Positions 33,925 to 42,906 of a stretch of 64,000 nt of DNA are shown here, one piece after another. The notes under the pieces are model-generated. The model saw nothing but the letters and a program-made list of their open reading frames with translations, made no database searches and was not told the DNA's origin. Positions within the stretch are counted from its first letter, which is position 1, and every line of letters begins with the position of its first letter. The DNA comes from WHSW01 sp963851045 (GTDB lineage Bacteria; Actinomycetota; Thermoleophilia; Solirubrobacterales; 70-9). The translations under genes and the position numbers were made by a program. Location of the stretch: contig CAWKNC010000002.1 in NCBI GenBank assembly GCA_963851045.1, forward strand, positions 806,001 through 870,000, given 5' to 3'.

Positions 33925-35640
33925 GTGACATTCGTCACAACCGTAAGTCTGGTGTTGGCTGCGGTGTTCTCCGTAGCTGGCGTCGCCAAGCTGCGAGATC
34001 TCCCGGGTTCGCGGGAAGCTATGCGGGGCTTCGGCGTTCCCGCGGTCTTGGCTGGCACGCTCGGGATTGCGATTCCGCTCGCCGAGCTGGGGGTGGCCGG
34101 CGCGCTGATCGCGAGCCCGACGAGAATCTCGGGTGCGCTGGGCGCGACCGCGCTTTTGGCTGGATTCTCGTTAGCGATCGCGTGGAACCTCGCCCGCGGC
34201 CGCGCCCCCGACTGCCACTGCTTCGGTCAGCTTCACTCGTCGCCCGCGGGGCCGGCGACGCTTTTGCGAAACGCCGGACTGATCGTCTTGGCCGTTTACG
34301 TCGCCAGTCAGGCGGACCCGATGTGGAGCGCGCTTGCTGGCGTGGTGGGGTCGACGGTCGCGGTTGCCGGGTGGCTGCTCGCCCGCCGCGCGGAATCCGG
34401 CGACTCCGCGGTTTCGCCGCAAAGACTCGCGGTCGGGGCGCCGGCGCCCGCGTTCGAGTTCTCGCGCGCTGACGGCCCTCCGATTTCACTGGGGTCGCTC
34501 CTCGGGCAGGGCCAGCCGGCGCTGCTCGTCTTCGCAGACGCGCACTGCGGGCCTTGCCAGGAGCTGGCGCCCCACATCGCCAACTGGCAGCGCCTGCACG
34601 CCGACGAGGTCACGATCGCCGTCATCGAGGGGCGCGGGGCGGCAGAGATCGCAGACGACTACGGTGCGCGCGGCACGCCTACTGCGATCCTCGTCGACCG
34701 AAATGGCCAGATCGCCAGCCGGGTAGCGGGTGGGTCGGCCGAGATCGAGGCGCTGATGGCGCGGACGGTGACCGGCTTTGAGCCGCATCCGGTCGAGGCG
34801 GAGGGCGGCTCGGCGTGGACCGTGCCGGTGCGCCTGGGCGGTCCGCTGGCGCGGCGCGAGCTGTTGGTGCGAGGGGCCGCCGTTTCGGCCGCGACGGCCG
34901 TGTTCTCCTGGCCCGCGCGCGTGGTCGCGCGCCGTCCGCCGCGATGCGAGCGAGACCGCGATTGCCCGGACGGAACGGAGTGTCGGCGCGGGCGCTGTGC
35001 GTGCACCGGCTTCTTGCCCGACCGTTGTGCTGGCGACTGCACCAACTACGACATCGATAATCGCCACTGCGGCGGCTGCAACCGCCCGTGCCCGGAGGGG
35101 ACGGCCTGCTTCGGAGGACGCTGCGTCACCGGCGACGGCAGTGCCTGCCCCGAGTGCGGCCCGGGCGAGGTCTGCTGTCAGGGCGTGTGCGTGTTCCTCG
35201 GAGACGACAGCAACTGCGGCGGTTGCGGGATCGTCTGTCCCAGTGGGCAGACCTGCTGCTTTGGCCGCTGCGTCGACGAGCGCCGCGACCCGCGCTACTG
35301 CGGCGGCTGCTTGGACGGCGAGAGATGTGCGCCGAATCAGGTCTGCCACGCCGGCCGTTGTCGCGACGAGTGCCCCAGGCCGCTTCGCCGCTGCGGGCGC
35401 AGATGCGGCAACCCGAGGACGCAGATCTGCTGCGGGCACCGCGACGTCATCGATCGCGACGACATCGACAACGGCTTCGTGCGGTGCTGCAGCGGCCACG
35501 CGATCGAGGTTCACTCCGACGTCGACAACTGCGGGTCGTGCGGCTGTCGTTGCGTCGGGCGCAGCGAGTGCGAGTGCGTGAACGGAAAGTGCGTCTGCGG
35601 ACCGAACCCGCTCGACGGATCCTGCTTCTTTTCCCCGTAG
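33925..35640 (+). CDS. Fusion: MauE-type membrane domain, thioredoxin domain, internal Tat-like segment, cysteine-rich domain
   Basis: 571 residues. Residues 1-150 form about four membrane helices with the MauE/VKOR-like CHCFG motif (about 98-102). Residues 170-285 are a thioredoxin/TlpA-type domain with CGPC at 208-211 and the cis-Pro region GTPTAI. Around 309 an ARRELLVRGAAVSAATAVF segment looks like an embedded Tat-type signal or membrane helix. From Cys341 to the end lie about 44 cysteines in Stig1-like repeats (GTACFGGRC, NCGGCGIVCPSGQTCC). MauE and its thioredoxin partner make disulphides. A cysteine-rich substrate-like tail on the same chain is unusual and may be self-folding (inference). 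Confidence 0.85.
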   Translation: MTFVTTVSLVLAAVFSVAGVAKLRDLPGSREAMRGFGVPAVLAGTLGIAIPLAELGVAGALIASPTRISGALGATALLAGFSLAIAWNLARGRAPDCHCFGQLHSSPAGPATLLRNAGLIVLAVYVASQADPMWSALAGVVGSTVAVAGWLLARRAESGDSAVSPQRLAVGAPAPAFEFSRADGPPISLGSLLGQGQPALLVFADAHCGPCQELAPHIANWQRLHADEVTIAVIEGRGAAEIADDYGARGTPTAILVDRNGQIASRVAGGSAEIEALMARTVTGFEPHPVEAEGGSAWTVPVRLGGPLARRELLVRGAAVSAATAVFSWPARVVARRPPRCERDRDCPDGTECRRGRCACTGFLPDRCAGDCTNYDIDNRHCGGCNRPCPEGTACFGGRCVTGDGSACPECGPGEVCCQGVCVFLGDDSNCGGCGIVCPSGQTCCFGRCVDERRDPRYCGGCLDGERCAPNQVCHAGRCRDECPRPLRRCGRRCGNPRTQICCGHRDVIDRDDIDNGFVRCCSGHAIEVHSDVDNCGSCGCRCVGRSECECVNGKCVCGPNPLDGSCFFSP

Positions 35641-35708
35641 GCGATTAGTTTCAGTCGTCCGCCTTGTCTCAGTAGCGTGATCTGAGAACAACGGGAGAAG
35701 GAGACGCC

Positions 35709-36518
35709 TTGTCGGGGAGTTTCGGTCCGGCCGTTTTGGCCGAGGGCTTGGTCAAGCACTACGGAAACGGGGACGATGCGGTCGAGGCCGTGCGCGGCGT
35801 CGATCTCGCTGTCGAGACCGGCGAGGTGTTCGGCTTTCTCGGGCCCAACGGCGCCGGCAAGTCGACGACGGTGCGGATGCTGACGACGCTGCTGACGATC
35901 ACGTCAGGTCGAGCCGAGGTGGCCGGGATCGACGTAGCCGAGGATCCCGACGGCGTTCGCCGAAAGATCGGCGTCGCGCTGCAGGAGGCCGGGCTCGATC
36001 CGCGCCAGACCGGGCGCGAGCTGCTGGTTCTTCACGGCCAGCTGTTCGGCCTCGACAAGGAACGCGCGCGGACCCGCGCCCAGGAGCTGCTCGAGCTGGT
36101 CGAGCTCGAGGACGCCGCCGACCGGGTCACCAAGAGCTACTCCGGCGGGATGCAGCGACGGCTCGATCTCGCAGCCTCATTGGTTCACGAGCCCGACGTC
36201 CTCTTTTTGGACGAGCCGACGACCGGCCTCGATCCCGCCAGCCGCCTGACGGTCTGGGAGGAGCTGCGGCGCATCAACGCCGAGGGGACCACGATCTTTC
36301 TCACCACCCAGTACCTCGAGGAGGCCGATCAGCTCTGCGACCGGATCGCGATCATCGATGCCGGCCTCATCGTCCGCGAGGGCACGCCGGCCGCGCTCAA
36401 GGCGGAGCTCAGCCAGCGGCGTGGCGGCGAGAGCGTCAGCCTCGACGACGTCTTCTTGGACGCGACGGGGCGCAGCCGCGACCGAGCGGCCGGCGAGGTT
36501 CAGGAGGTGCACGCATGA
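35709..36518 (+). CDS. ABC transporter ATP-binding protein (DrrA-like)
   Basis: A 269-residue ATPase with Walker A GPNGAGKST, Q-loop VALQEAGLD, signature YSGGMQRR, Walker B VLFLDEPTTGLD and H-loop TTQYLEEAD. The C-terminal tail matches daunorubicin-resistance (DrrA) type exporters. TTG start with an AGAAGGAG site. It overlaps the permease by 4 bases (ATGA). Likely exports a lipid, drug or glycan; the substrate is unknown. Confidence 0.93.
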   Translation: MSGSFGPAVLAEGLVKHYGNGDDAVEAVRGVDLAVETGEVFGFLGPNGAGKSTTVRMLTTLLTITSGRAEVAGIDVAEDPDGVRRKIGVALQEAGLDPRQTGRELLVLHGQLFGLDKERARTRAQELLELVELEDAADRVTKSYSGGMQRRLDLAASLVHEPDVLFLDEPTTGLDPASRLTVWEELRRINAEGTTIFLTTQYLEEADQLCDRIAIIDAGLIVREGTPAALKAELSQRRGGESVSLDDVFLDATGRSRDRAAGEVQEVHA

Positions 36519-37270
36519 ACGCGACCGTTGTCCTCGGAGCGCGCGCGCTGCGCGAGGCGATTCGCCAGCCCGACGCCCTGTTCATGACGATGTTCATCCC
36601 GATCTTCTTCCTGGTCGTCAACACCGGCCAGGCGGCGAACATCTTCCCGTCGGAGTCGACCGACTTCCTCGAGGGTCAGGGCTACGGCGCCTTTCAGGTG
36701 CCGATCACGCTGCTGTTGGCGGCGTCGTTCGGGATGGCAGCGCTGTTTTTGGTCGAGGAGATCGAGGGCGGCTACTTCGACAAGCTGCGCGCGATTCCGA
36801 TCCCGCGCTACTCGATGGTGTTGGGGCGGCTCGTCGCCGAGGGTGCGAAGTGCGTCGTCATCGCAAGCCTGATCATCTTCATCGCGCTGCCGTTCGGGGT
36901 CGAGATCGCCAGCGGGATCCCGGGCTTCTTGCTGATCGTCTTGCTGACCTCGCTGTGGGGCGTCGTCTACGCGGGCTTCATGCAGCTGATCGCGCTGAAG
37001 ACGCGCAGCGCGGCGGCGACGAACTCGGGCGGGCTGATCTTCTTCCCGCTGTTGTTTTTGACGCCGAACTTCGTGCCGCGCGAGCTGCTGACCGAGCCGA
37101 TGGAGGTCGCGGCGACGCTCAACCCGGTCACCTATCTGATGGAGGCGCTTCGGTCGATGATCCTCGTCGACCTCGACTGGGACAAGATCCTGCCCGGCTT
37201 CGCAGTGGTCGGGGTGCTGGGAGCACTGGCGCTCTTTTTGAACGTGAGGATGATCCGAAACTACGACTGA
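36515..37270 (+). CDS. ABC-2 type transporter permease (DrrB-like)
   Basis: A 251-residue membrane protein with about six helices (LFMTMFIPIFFLVVNTGQA, VPITLLLAASFGMAALFLV, VVIASLIIFIALPFGVEI, GFLLIVLLTSLWGVVYAGF, the NSGGLIFFPLLFLTPNFVP signature and the last one AVVGVLGALALFL). NPVTYLMEALRSM is typical of ABC-2 permeases. Coupled to the ATPase by ATGA. Confidence 0.91.
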   Translation: MNATVVLGARALREAIRQPDALFMTMFIPIFFLVVNTGQAANIFPSESTDFLEGQGYGAFQVPITLLLAASFGMAALFLVEEIEGGYFDKLRAIPIPRYSMVLGRLVAEGAKCVVIASLIIFIALPFGVEIASGIPGFLLIVLLTSLWGVVYAGFMQLIALKTRSAAATNSGGLIFFPLLFLTPNFVPRELLTEPMEVAATLNPVTYLMEALRSMILVDLDWDKILPGFAVVGVLGALALFLNVRMIRNYD

Positions 37271-37282
37271 GAGACTGCGCGC

Positions 37283-37720
37283 ATGTTCGCGCGACTTCTC
37301 CTCGGCAACGGAAGGCTGAGCCCCGAGCTGCGCGCCGAGCTCGAGGCGGAGGGCCTCGTCCTTTGCGAGGAGAACCTCCCGGGCAGCGTTCGCTACCACC
37401 GGTTCAAGGCGCCGGGCCGCCGCCACCACGGCAAGGTCGTGCCGCAGCGGTTCGCGCTCGCGATCAGCGAGCAGCGATTCGTCATCTACTGTCGGTCCGG
37501 GAAGCTCGACCTGATCGACTCCGACTTCGATCAGCCGAATCTGCGAGCCCTCGCCGTGACGAGCGAAGCGCAACGGCTGGTGCTCGAGGTCGACTACGAC
37601 CGGATGGGAGAGGAAGGCCTCTCGGGCAAGATCGCGATTCACGTGAAGACGCCCAAGGCGGTGGCGATCGCTGAGGAGCTGCGAGCGCGCATCCCGACTA
37701 AGGATCCTCTCGAGGGGTAG
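37283..37720 (+). CDS. Conserved-looking protein of unknown function next to the ABC exporter
   Basis: A 145-residue soluble protein I cannot assign. It has a glutamate-rich N-terminus (LSPELRAELEAEGLVLCEENL), a basic middle (FKAPGRRHHGKVVP) and beta-rich remainder (FALAISEQRFVIYC). No signal peptide. It starts 12 bases after the permease stop and so shares its transcript. Confidence 0.75.
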   Translation: MFARLLLGNGRLSPELRAELEAEGLVLCEENLPGSVRYHRFKAPGRRHHGKVVPQRFALAISEQRFVIYCRSGKLDLIDSDFDQPNLRALAVTSEAQRLVLEVDYDRMGEEGLSGKIAIHVKTPKAVAIAEELRARIPTKDPLEG

Positions 37721-37729
37721 GTTAGATCC

Positions 37730-38095
37730 GTGAACGCAGGTCCGCTCGCCCTCGCAGCAAGTCGCGTCGCCTACGCGGCAGCCGTGATCGCGGCACCGGG
37801 CCCCGCCGCCGGCCCCTGGCTCGGCAAGGAGGTCGAGGTGGGAGGGACGCGGGTCGCCGCACGCGCGCTGGTCGCCCGCGACGCCCTGATCGGCATCGGC
37901 CTCGGTGCAGCCGCATTGCACGACGCGCCGACCAGGCCATGGCTCGCCGCCCTGGTCGCCAGCGACCTCTCGGACATTGCCGCGACCTTGGCCGATCGCG
38001 AGCATCTTCCGAGCCGTGCCGCGATCGGGACGGTCGCCGTCGCCGGCACGATGGCCGCGATCGGCGCGATTCTGTACGCGGGCGCTGACGAGTAG
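37730..38095 (+). CDS. Small membrane protein, DUF4267-like
   Basis: A 121-residue alanine-rich protein with three or four hydrophobic segments (ALAASRVAYAAAVIAAPG, ALIGIGLGAAALHD, WLAALVASDLSDIAATL, AAIGTVAVAGTMAAIGAI). The layout resembles DUF4267-type small membrane proteins; assignment uncertain. The GTG start is 6 bases after a TAGGTT box, so it can be transcribed separately from the exporter genes. Confidence 0.72.
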   Translation: MNAGPLALAASRVAYAAAVIAAPGPAAGPWLGKEVEVGGTRVAARALVARDALIGIGLGAAALHDAPTRPWLAALVASDLSDIAATLADREHLPSRAAIGTVAVAGTMAAIGAILYAGADE

Positions 38096-38101
38096 TCAGC
38101 G

Positions 38102-38902
38102 CTAGTCGCGCGCGAAGCCGCTGATCAGCTCGGCGGTCTCGAGCGGGACGTCGAGCTGCGGGCAGTGGCCGATGCCGTCGAGCTCGACCCAGTCGGCATT
38201 GGCGAGCCAGTCGTTGCGATACCGCTCGGCGGACCGTGGCCACTCGAGCATCTTGTCGTCGGTTCCCCAGACGACTCGCACCGGGCAGGTGACGTTCTCG
38301 GCGTCGAGCTTCCAGCCCTCGGTCTCGGCGTAGTCGATCAGGTCGTAGACGGCCGGGCAGGCCGCCGCTCCGCGAATCTGATGGGCGAGCAGCTCGGCCG
38401 GAATGTGCTCGAAGTTGGTCGTGGCGAAGAGCGTCGCGCGGCGGCGCCCCTCGAGCGTCGAGACGATCGCATCCGCCTGAGGGCCGGCCTGTTCGAGTAG
38501 CTCCTGCATCGTCCTGAAGAAGGCAAGCGACTCTTGAAACGACTCGTCGCCGTCGGCCCACCCACCGGCCGGCGCGAGCGCGACGACCGTCCGCGCCCGG
38601 CCCCGAGCTGCAAGCTGCAGCGCGATGTAGCCGCCGAGCGAGTTGCCGACGATGTGCGCGGTCTCGAAGCCGGCGTCGTCCATCGCCCGCTCAACAGCGT
38701 CTGCAACCGCGTCGTCGGTGACAGGCCCCTCGATCTCCGGCCCGCCGGAGTGACCGGCGAGGGTGGGGGCGAGGATGTCGTGGCTGCGCTCGAGCGTCGG
38801 CAGCACCAGTTCCCAGCTGCGCCAGGTGTCGGTGAAGCCGTGAAGCAGCACCATCGGCGAGCCGGAGCCACCGCGGTGCAGTGGGGTGAAGGCGGAATCC
38901 AC
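38102..38902 (-). CDS. Alpha/beta-fold hydrolase
   Basis: About 266 residues from GTG 38902 (GTG 38926 is also possible). Oxyanion motif VLLHGFTDTWRSW, nucleophile GNSLGG, acid WGTDDKMLEW and histidine GIGHCPQLD. The cap is helical. Substrate unknown. Convergent with the DUF4267-like gene and divergent from the beta-helix protein. Confidence 0.87.
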   Translation of the reverse strand: MDSAFTPLHRGGSGSPMVLLHGFTDTWRSWELVLPTLERSHDILAPTLAGHSGGPEIEGPVTDDAVADAVERAMDDAGFETAHIVGNSLGGYIALQLAARGRARTVVALAPAGGWADGDESFQESLAFFRTMQELLEQAGPQADAIVSTLEGRRRATLFATTNFEHIPAELLAHQIRGAAACPAVYDLIDYAETEGWKLDAENVTCPVRVVWGTDDKMLEWPRSAERYRNDWLANADWVELDGIGHCPQLDVPLETAELISGFARD

Positions 38903-38914
38903 GGGCGCAAGGTA

Positions 38915-38943
38915 TCGACAAGCCACTCAAACGCGCTTAGGAT
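38915..38943 (+). promoter_or_regulatory. Putative promoter of the beta-helix protein gene
   Basis: TCGACA, a 17-base spacer and TAGGAT, then exactly 7 bases to the ATG at 38951. This is a clean example of the leaderless arrangement repeated in this window. Confidence 0.5.
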
Positions 38944-38950
38944 CAGCGTA

Positions 38951-40477
38951 ATGCCGACAAGGAGGTGGGTTTCGGTAGTAGCCGCGACGGCGTTTGTGGC
39001 GGCGCTCGGAACCCCGGCCGTGGCGTCGGCGGTCACGCGCTACGCGGAGCCTGGCACGGGTGGTAGCAATACAGCCTGCCCGCAGAGCGACCCATGCGAT
39101 CTCGAGGAAGCGGTCGAGTCCGCGGCTGTGGGCGACGAGATTGTGATCCTGACTGGCGCGTACACGCTGGCTGACCCGCTCGTCGTCAGTGGCGCCGGCA
39201 CCGTCGTTCGCGGCGAGGCCAACCAGCCGCATCCGCTGATCCAGACATCCGCGTTCACGGGCGTGGTCGCCTCGAACAGCGGTAGCACGGTCCGCGACCT
39301 GGCGATCCGCCATAGTGGCGCCGGCAACGCCCTGATCGCATACGGCACGGCCGAGAGGGTCGATGTGCGCAGCACCAGCGCGGTCGCGATCTCGGCGTGC
39401 CACCTGGGCTTCCTGTCACGTCTGCGCGACAGCGCCTGCTCGACGACGGCCGGCACCGTACCCGCGATGCGGGCCTTCATGTCCGGGGCATTCACCAACA
39501 CACTTCGGCTTCGCAACGTCACGGCGGTCTCGGCGGGTGGGCACGGTCTGGTGGCGCGTGCGGAGGACGGCGAGGACCTGACCGTCGACGTCAAGGCCAC
39601 GATTGCGCGCGGGGGTGGCGGCTTCGCTGACGTGAAGGCCGAGACCGACGGCGCGCTAAGCACCTCGGTGACCGTCACCCTCGAGCACTCCAACTACGCG
39701 ACGGTCATTGCCGAAGCATCGACCACGATCACGGCGGCGGGCTCGGTCACGAACCAGACGTCTACGCCAGGATTCGTCAACGCCGCGGCGGGCGACTTCC
39801 ATCAGGTGACCCCTTCGCGGACGATCAACGGCGGCGTCGTTGATGCCAACAGCGGGACGACCGACCTTGACGGCGAGCCGCGAACTCAAGGCTCTGCGCC
39901 GGACATCGGCGCCTACGAGTACGACCAGATTGCGCCCGTGGTCTCGATCACCGCCGGCCCGGCTGCGGGGGAGACGATCGACGTGTCAAGCGCGACCTTC
40001 GAGTTCACCTCCGACGAGGCGGGCGTGACCTTTGCCTGCAGCCTGAACGCCAGCGGGCCGGTCCCCTGTTCCGGACCGGGCAATACGCACACGTTCAGCG
40101 ACATCCCGAACGGAGGCCACGGCGCGAACATCCGTGCCTTCGACGAGAACGGAAACATCGGGCTCGCCAGCCGCAGCTTCATCGTCTCGGTGCCGTCGCC
40201 TCCGCCGCCACCCACCGCCCTCCCGCCGCAGACGACGATCACAAAGAGCCCGCCGAAGAAGACCGAGAAGACGAAGGCCAAGTTCAAGTTCACGTCCAGC
40301 GCGGCGGGCTCGACCTTCGAGTGCAAGCTCGACAAGGGCTCATACAGGCCGTGTACGTCACCGCGAAAGTTCAAGCGCCTCGACGAGGCCAAGCACAAGT
40401 TCCGGGTGCGCGCGATTGACCCGGCAGGCATCGCTGACCCGTCGCCAGCTAAGGACAAGTGGAAGGTCGTCGGCTAG
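38951..40477 (+). CDS. Secreted parallel beta-helix protein with two cysteine-containing C-terminal modules
   Basis: 508 residues. Signal peptide (WVSVVAATAFVAALGTPAVASA), then a right-handed beta-helix of the polymorphic pectate-lyase type (GSTVRDLAIRHSGAGNALIAYG) and the choice-of-anchor-like ending GSAPDIGAYEYD. Two related C-terminal modules follow: one near FEFTSDEAGVTFACSLNASG and a second near FKFTSSAAGSTFECKLDKGS ... CTSPRKFKRLDEAKHKFRVRA. The second resembles the end of the RTX-type protein at 45828. Probably carbohydrate-binding or structural. Confidence 0.83.
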   Translation: MPTRRWVSVVAATAFVAALGTPAVASAVTRYAEPGTGGSNTACPQSDPCDLEEAVESAAVGDEIVILTGAYTLADPLVVSGAGTVVRGEANQPHPLIQTSAFTGVVASNSGSTVRDLAIRHSGAGNALIAYGTAERVDVRSTSAVAISACHLGFLSRLRDSACSTTAGTVPAMRAFMSGAFTNTLRLRNVTAVSAGGHGLVARAEDGEDLTVDVKATIARGGGGFADVKAETDGALSTSVTVTLEHSNYATVIAEASTTITAAGSVTNQTSTPGFVNAAAGDFHQVTPSRTINGGVVDANSGTTDLDGEPRTQGSAPDIGAYEYDQIAPVVSITAGPAAGETIDVSSATFEFTSDEAGVTFACSLNASGPVPCSGPGNTHTFSDIPNGGHGANIRAFDENGNIGLASRSFIVSVPSPPPPPTALPPQTTITKSPPKKTEKTKAKFKFTSSAAGSTFECKLDKGSYRPCTSPRKFKRLDEAKHKFRVRAIDPAGIADPSPAKDKWKVVG

Positions 40478-40523
40478 GCGTCGTTGGACGCCGATTGGAC
40501 GCTGGTCCAGGAAGGTCCCCACG

Positions 40524-42119
40524 ATGAACCGAATTATCGGCCGCAGGGCTGCAGTCACATTGGCACTGGCACTCGGATGCGCTCTCGGCGTGGTGGCGAT
40601 CGCCCTCGGCGCCGCCGGCTCGCTGACGTTCGTCGAGCAGGACAAGAACGGCGACCCCGGCATCTCCACGCTCTCGCTGGCGATCGACGTCGCGGTTTCG
40701 CCCGATGGCTCGAATGTCTACGCGGTCGCCAGCACGTCGAACGCGGTCACCACCTTCACCCGCAATCCCGACGGAACGCTGACCTTCCTCGAGGCGGACG
40801 TCGATGGGGCCGTGGGTGTGGACGGGCTAATGGGTGCCCGCAGCGTCGTCGTCTCGCCTGATGGAACCAACGTCTATGTCACCGGCAATGGCGAGGCGGC
40901 GATCGCGTCGTTTGAGCGCGTGGCGGGCACCGGCGCTCTCAACTACCTCGGCGTGATCAAGGACGGAGACGCGCCCGGGGTCGACGGTCTCACCGGCGCC
41001 TGGGGCGTGGCGATGGACGCAGACGGCGACAATGTGTACGTCGCCGCCAACGGCGACAGCTCCGTCGCCACCTTCGATCGCCTAGGCACTGGCGCCGGTG
41101 GCCTGCTCAGCTGGGTGGAGGTCGACAAGGAGAGCGACCCCGGCATCGACGGACTGGGGACGGCCACCGGGGTCAGCGTTTCACGGGACGGCGCGAACGT
41201 CTACGTCGCCTCGTGCACCTCTAACGCGGTGGCGACCTTCACTCGAACCGATGCGACCGGCGCTCTCGGCTTTCTCGAGAGCGACAAGAACGGCGATCCC
41301 GGGGTGAGCGAGATGGCGTGCGCGCGCGGCGTGGTCGTCTCGCCCGACGGCAACGATGTCTACGTGGCCGCGGAGTCCGACGATTCACTCGTCGGTTTCG
41401 ACCGCGATCCCGGCACCGGCGCCCTGACCTTCGCAGGGTTCAAGGGCGACGGCCTCGACGGCGTCACCGGGCTCAACGGAGCGCGCGACGTCGCAATATC
41501 CCCCGACGGCAAGAGCGTCTACGTCGCTTCGCTGGTCAGCGATTCGGTCGCCTCGTTCTCGCGTGCAGCCAACGGGGCAATCGACTTCGTCGAGAGCGAT
41601 AGCGACGGGGTCAACGGGGTCGACGGGCTTAACGGTTCTAATGGCGTGGCGGTCGCCGCGAACGGCGCCCAGGTCTATGCGACCGGCGAGGTCGACACGG
41701 CCGTGGTCACCTTCAATCGCGAACTTCCGCCTGCCGACCCGGACCCGACAACCACGACTCCCACCACGACAACGCCGACGGATCCGCTGCCGCCTGCGGC
41801 TGATCTCACCAGAACCCTTGAGCTCACGGTCTCCAAGAAGAAGGTCAAGAAGGGCAAGAAGGTCACTGTCTCGGGAGCAATCGTCGCCGCGCAGGCGAGC
41901 TGCAAGGCAGCTCAGACCGTCGAGCTTCAGCGCCAGATCAAGGGCAAGAAGTCGTTTAAGCCTCGAAAGCAGCTGACGACGAACGCCAGCGGCGCCTTCT
42001 CGGTCAAGGAGAAGCTGAAGAAGCCGGCGAAGTTCCGGGCGACGGTTGCGGCCGGTGCATGCGCCTCGGCGACGTCGCCGACTCGCAAGGTCAAGGTCAA
42101 AAAGAAGAAGAGGAAGTAG
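40524..42119 (+). CDS. Secreted lactonase/YncE-like beta-propeller protein with lysine-rich C-terminus
   Basis: 531 residues. Signal peptide (AAVTLALALGCALGVVAIALGAA), then about seven propeller blades that repeat the pattern VVVSPDGTNVYVTG / IASFERVAGTGALNYLG. A threonine-rich linker (DPTTTTPTTTTPTDP) leads to a beta-sandwich domain (VSKKKVKKGKKVTVSGAIV) and the tail KVKVKKKKRK. Comparable proteins are exported; an enzymatic role is not evident. It lies 46 bases after the beta-helix gene and is probably co-transcribed. Confidence 0.83.
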   Translation: MNRIIGRRAAVTLALALGCALGVVAIALGAAGSLTFVEQDKNGDPGISTLSLAIDVAVSPDGSNVYAVASTSNAVTTFTRNPDGTLTFLEADVDGAVGVDGLMGARSVVVSPDGTNVYVTGNGEAAIASFERVAGTGALNYLGVIKDGDAPGVDGLTGAWGVAMDADGDNVYVAANGDSSVATFDRLGTGAGGLLSWVEVDKESDPGIDGLGTATGVSVSRDGANVYVASCTSNAVATFTRTDATGALGFLESDKNGDPGVSEMACARGVVVSPDGNDVYVAAESDDSLVGFDRDPGTGALTFAGFKGDGLDGVTGLNGARDVAISPDGKSVYVASLVSDSVASFSRAANGAIDFVESDSDGVNGVDGLNGSNGVAVAANGAQVYATGEVDTAVVTFNRELPPADPDPTTTTPTTTTPTDPLPPAADLTRTLELTVSKKKVKKGKKVTVSGAIVAAQASCKAAQTVELQRQIKGKKSFKPRKQLTTNASGAFSVKEKLKKPAKFRATVAAGACASATSPTRKVKVKKKKRK

Positions 42120-42123
42120 GGCG

Positions 42124-42906
42124 CTAGCCCGCGGGCGACGACGGTGTCCCGCGGTGCTCGGCGTAGAGGCGCAGGGCGAAGGCGCCGGCAGGATGCTCGC
42201 GTGCTTTGTTGATCAGGGCGGCTGAGCCTGGCGGCAGGACGGCGGGCTGGGGGAGTGGGACCCCGTAGATCGGCGGCACGATCACCGACGCGCAGAGCGC
42301 CGCGAAGGTGAGGTCGGCCGCCCCGAACGAGTCGGTGACCAGGTACGGCCTACCGTCGCCGAGGAGCCCCGCGACGTAGTCGAACTCCTGCCAGACGATC
42401 GCCTCGTCTTTGACCTCGACCCCCGGCGTGATGGCGAGCGCCCTGTTTGCCCAGCGCACCGCCAGCGGGAAGCCAAGCCGCATCATCCGGTCCTCCCACG
42501 CGGGCACGCCCTGGTTGTTGAACTCGAGCAGCAGGTCGCGCTGGGCGAGCATCTGCACGTACATCAGCCGGCGCCCGTGCGGGCCGAGGACGTCGTCGAA
42601 GCGCTTCGACAGGCGATCGGATTCGGCTCTCGCATCCGCGTCGGTGGGCTGGAGGCGCTGCTCGGGAGCCGTGCGCGCGTCGACCCAGTCGAGGATCTCG
42701 TCCGACTCCCCGATCGCGCCGTCGGGCGTGACCAACACCGGCACGGTCGAGCCGCCGCCCGCGCGCCGCGCGGCGAAGCGGTGGATCGCCTGGACGTGGC
42801 GCTCCTCGCGGAAAGGGATCCCGGCGCGGTCGAGCGCCCAGCGCGCCTTCTCGCAGTAGTGGCTGATCGGGATGGTGACGAGCCGAAGCTCAGGCGAGGA
42901 AGTCAA
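42124..42906 (-). CDS. Glutathione S-transferase-like protein
   Basis: A 260-residue protein with a thioredoxin-like N-terminal domain: LVTIPISHYCEKARWALDRA (Cys/Ser active-site region), STVPVLVTPDGAIGESDEIL (the cis-Pro and Glu-Ser glutathione/thiol-binding motif), followed by an all-helical C-terminal domain. Actinobacteria usually lack glutathione, so the thiol partner is uncertain. It overlaps the preceding hydrolase gene by 17 bases. Confidence 0.86.
   Translation of the reverse strand: MTSSPELRLVTIPISHYCEKARWALDRAGIPFREERHVQAIHRFAARRAGGGSTVPVLVTPDGAIGESDEILDWVDARTAPEQRLQPTDADARAESDRLSKRFDDVLGPHGRRLMYVQMLAQRDLLLEFNNQGVPAWEDRMMRLGFPLAVRWANRALAITPGVEVKDEAIVWQEFDYVAGLLGDGRPYLVTDSFGAADLTFAALCASVIVPPIYGVPLPQPAVLPPGSAALINKAREHPAGAFALRLYAEHRGTPSSPAG

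Noticed and set aside
36500..38005. 501-codon minus-strand frame opposite the ABC exporter
   Set aside because: Antisense shadow of the permease and following genes, low-complexity Arg/Gln/Asp composition.
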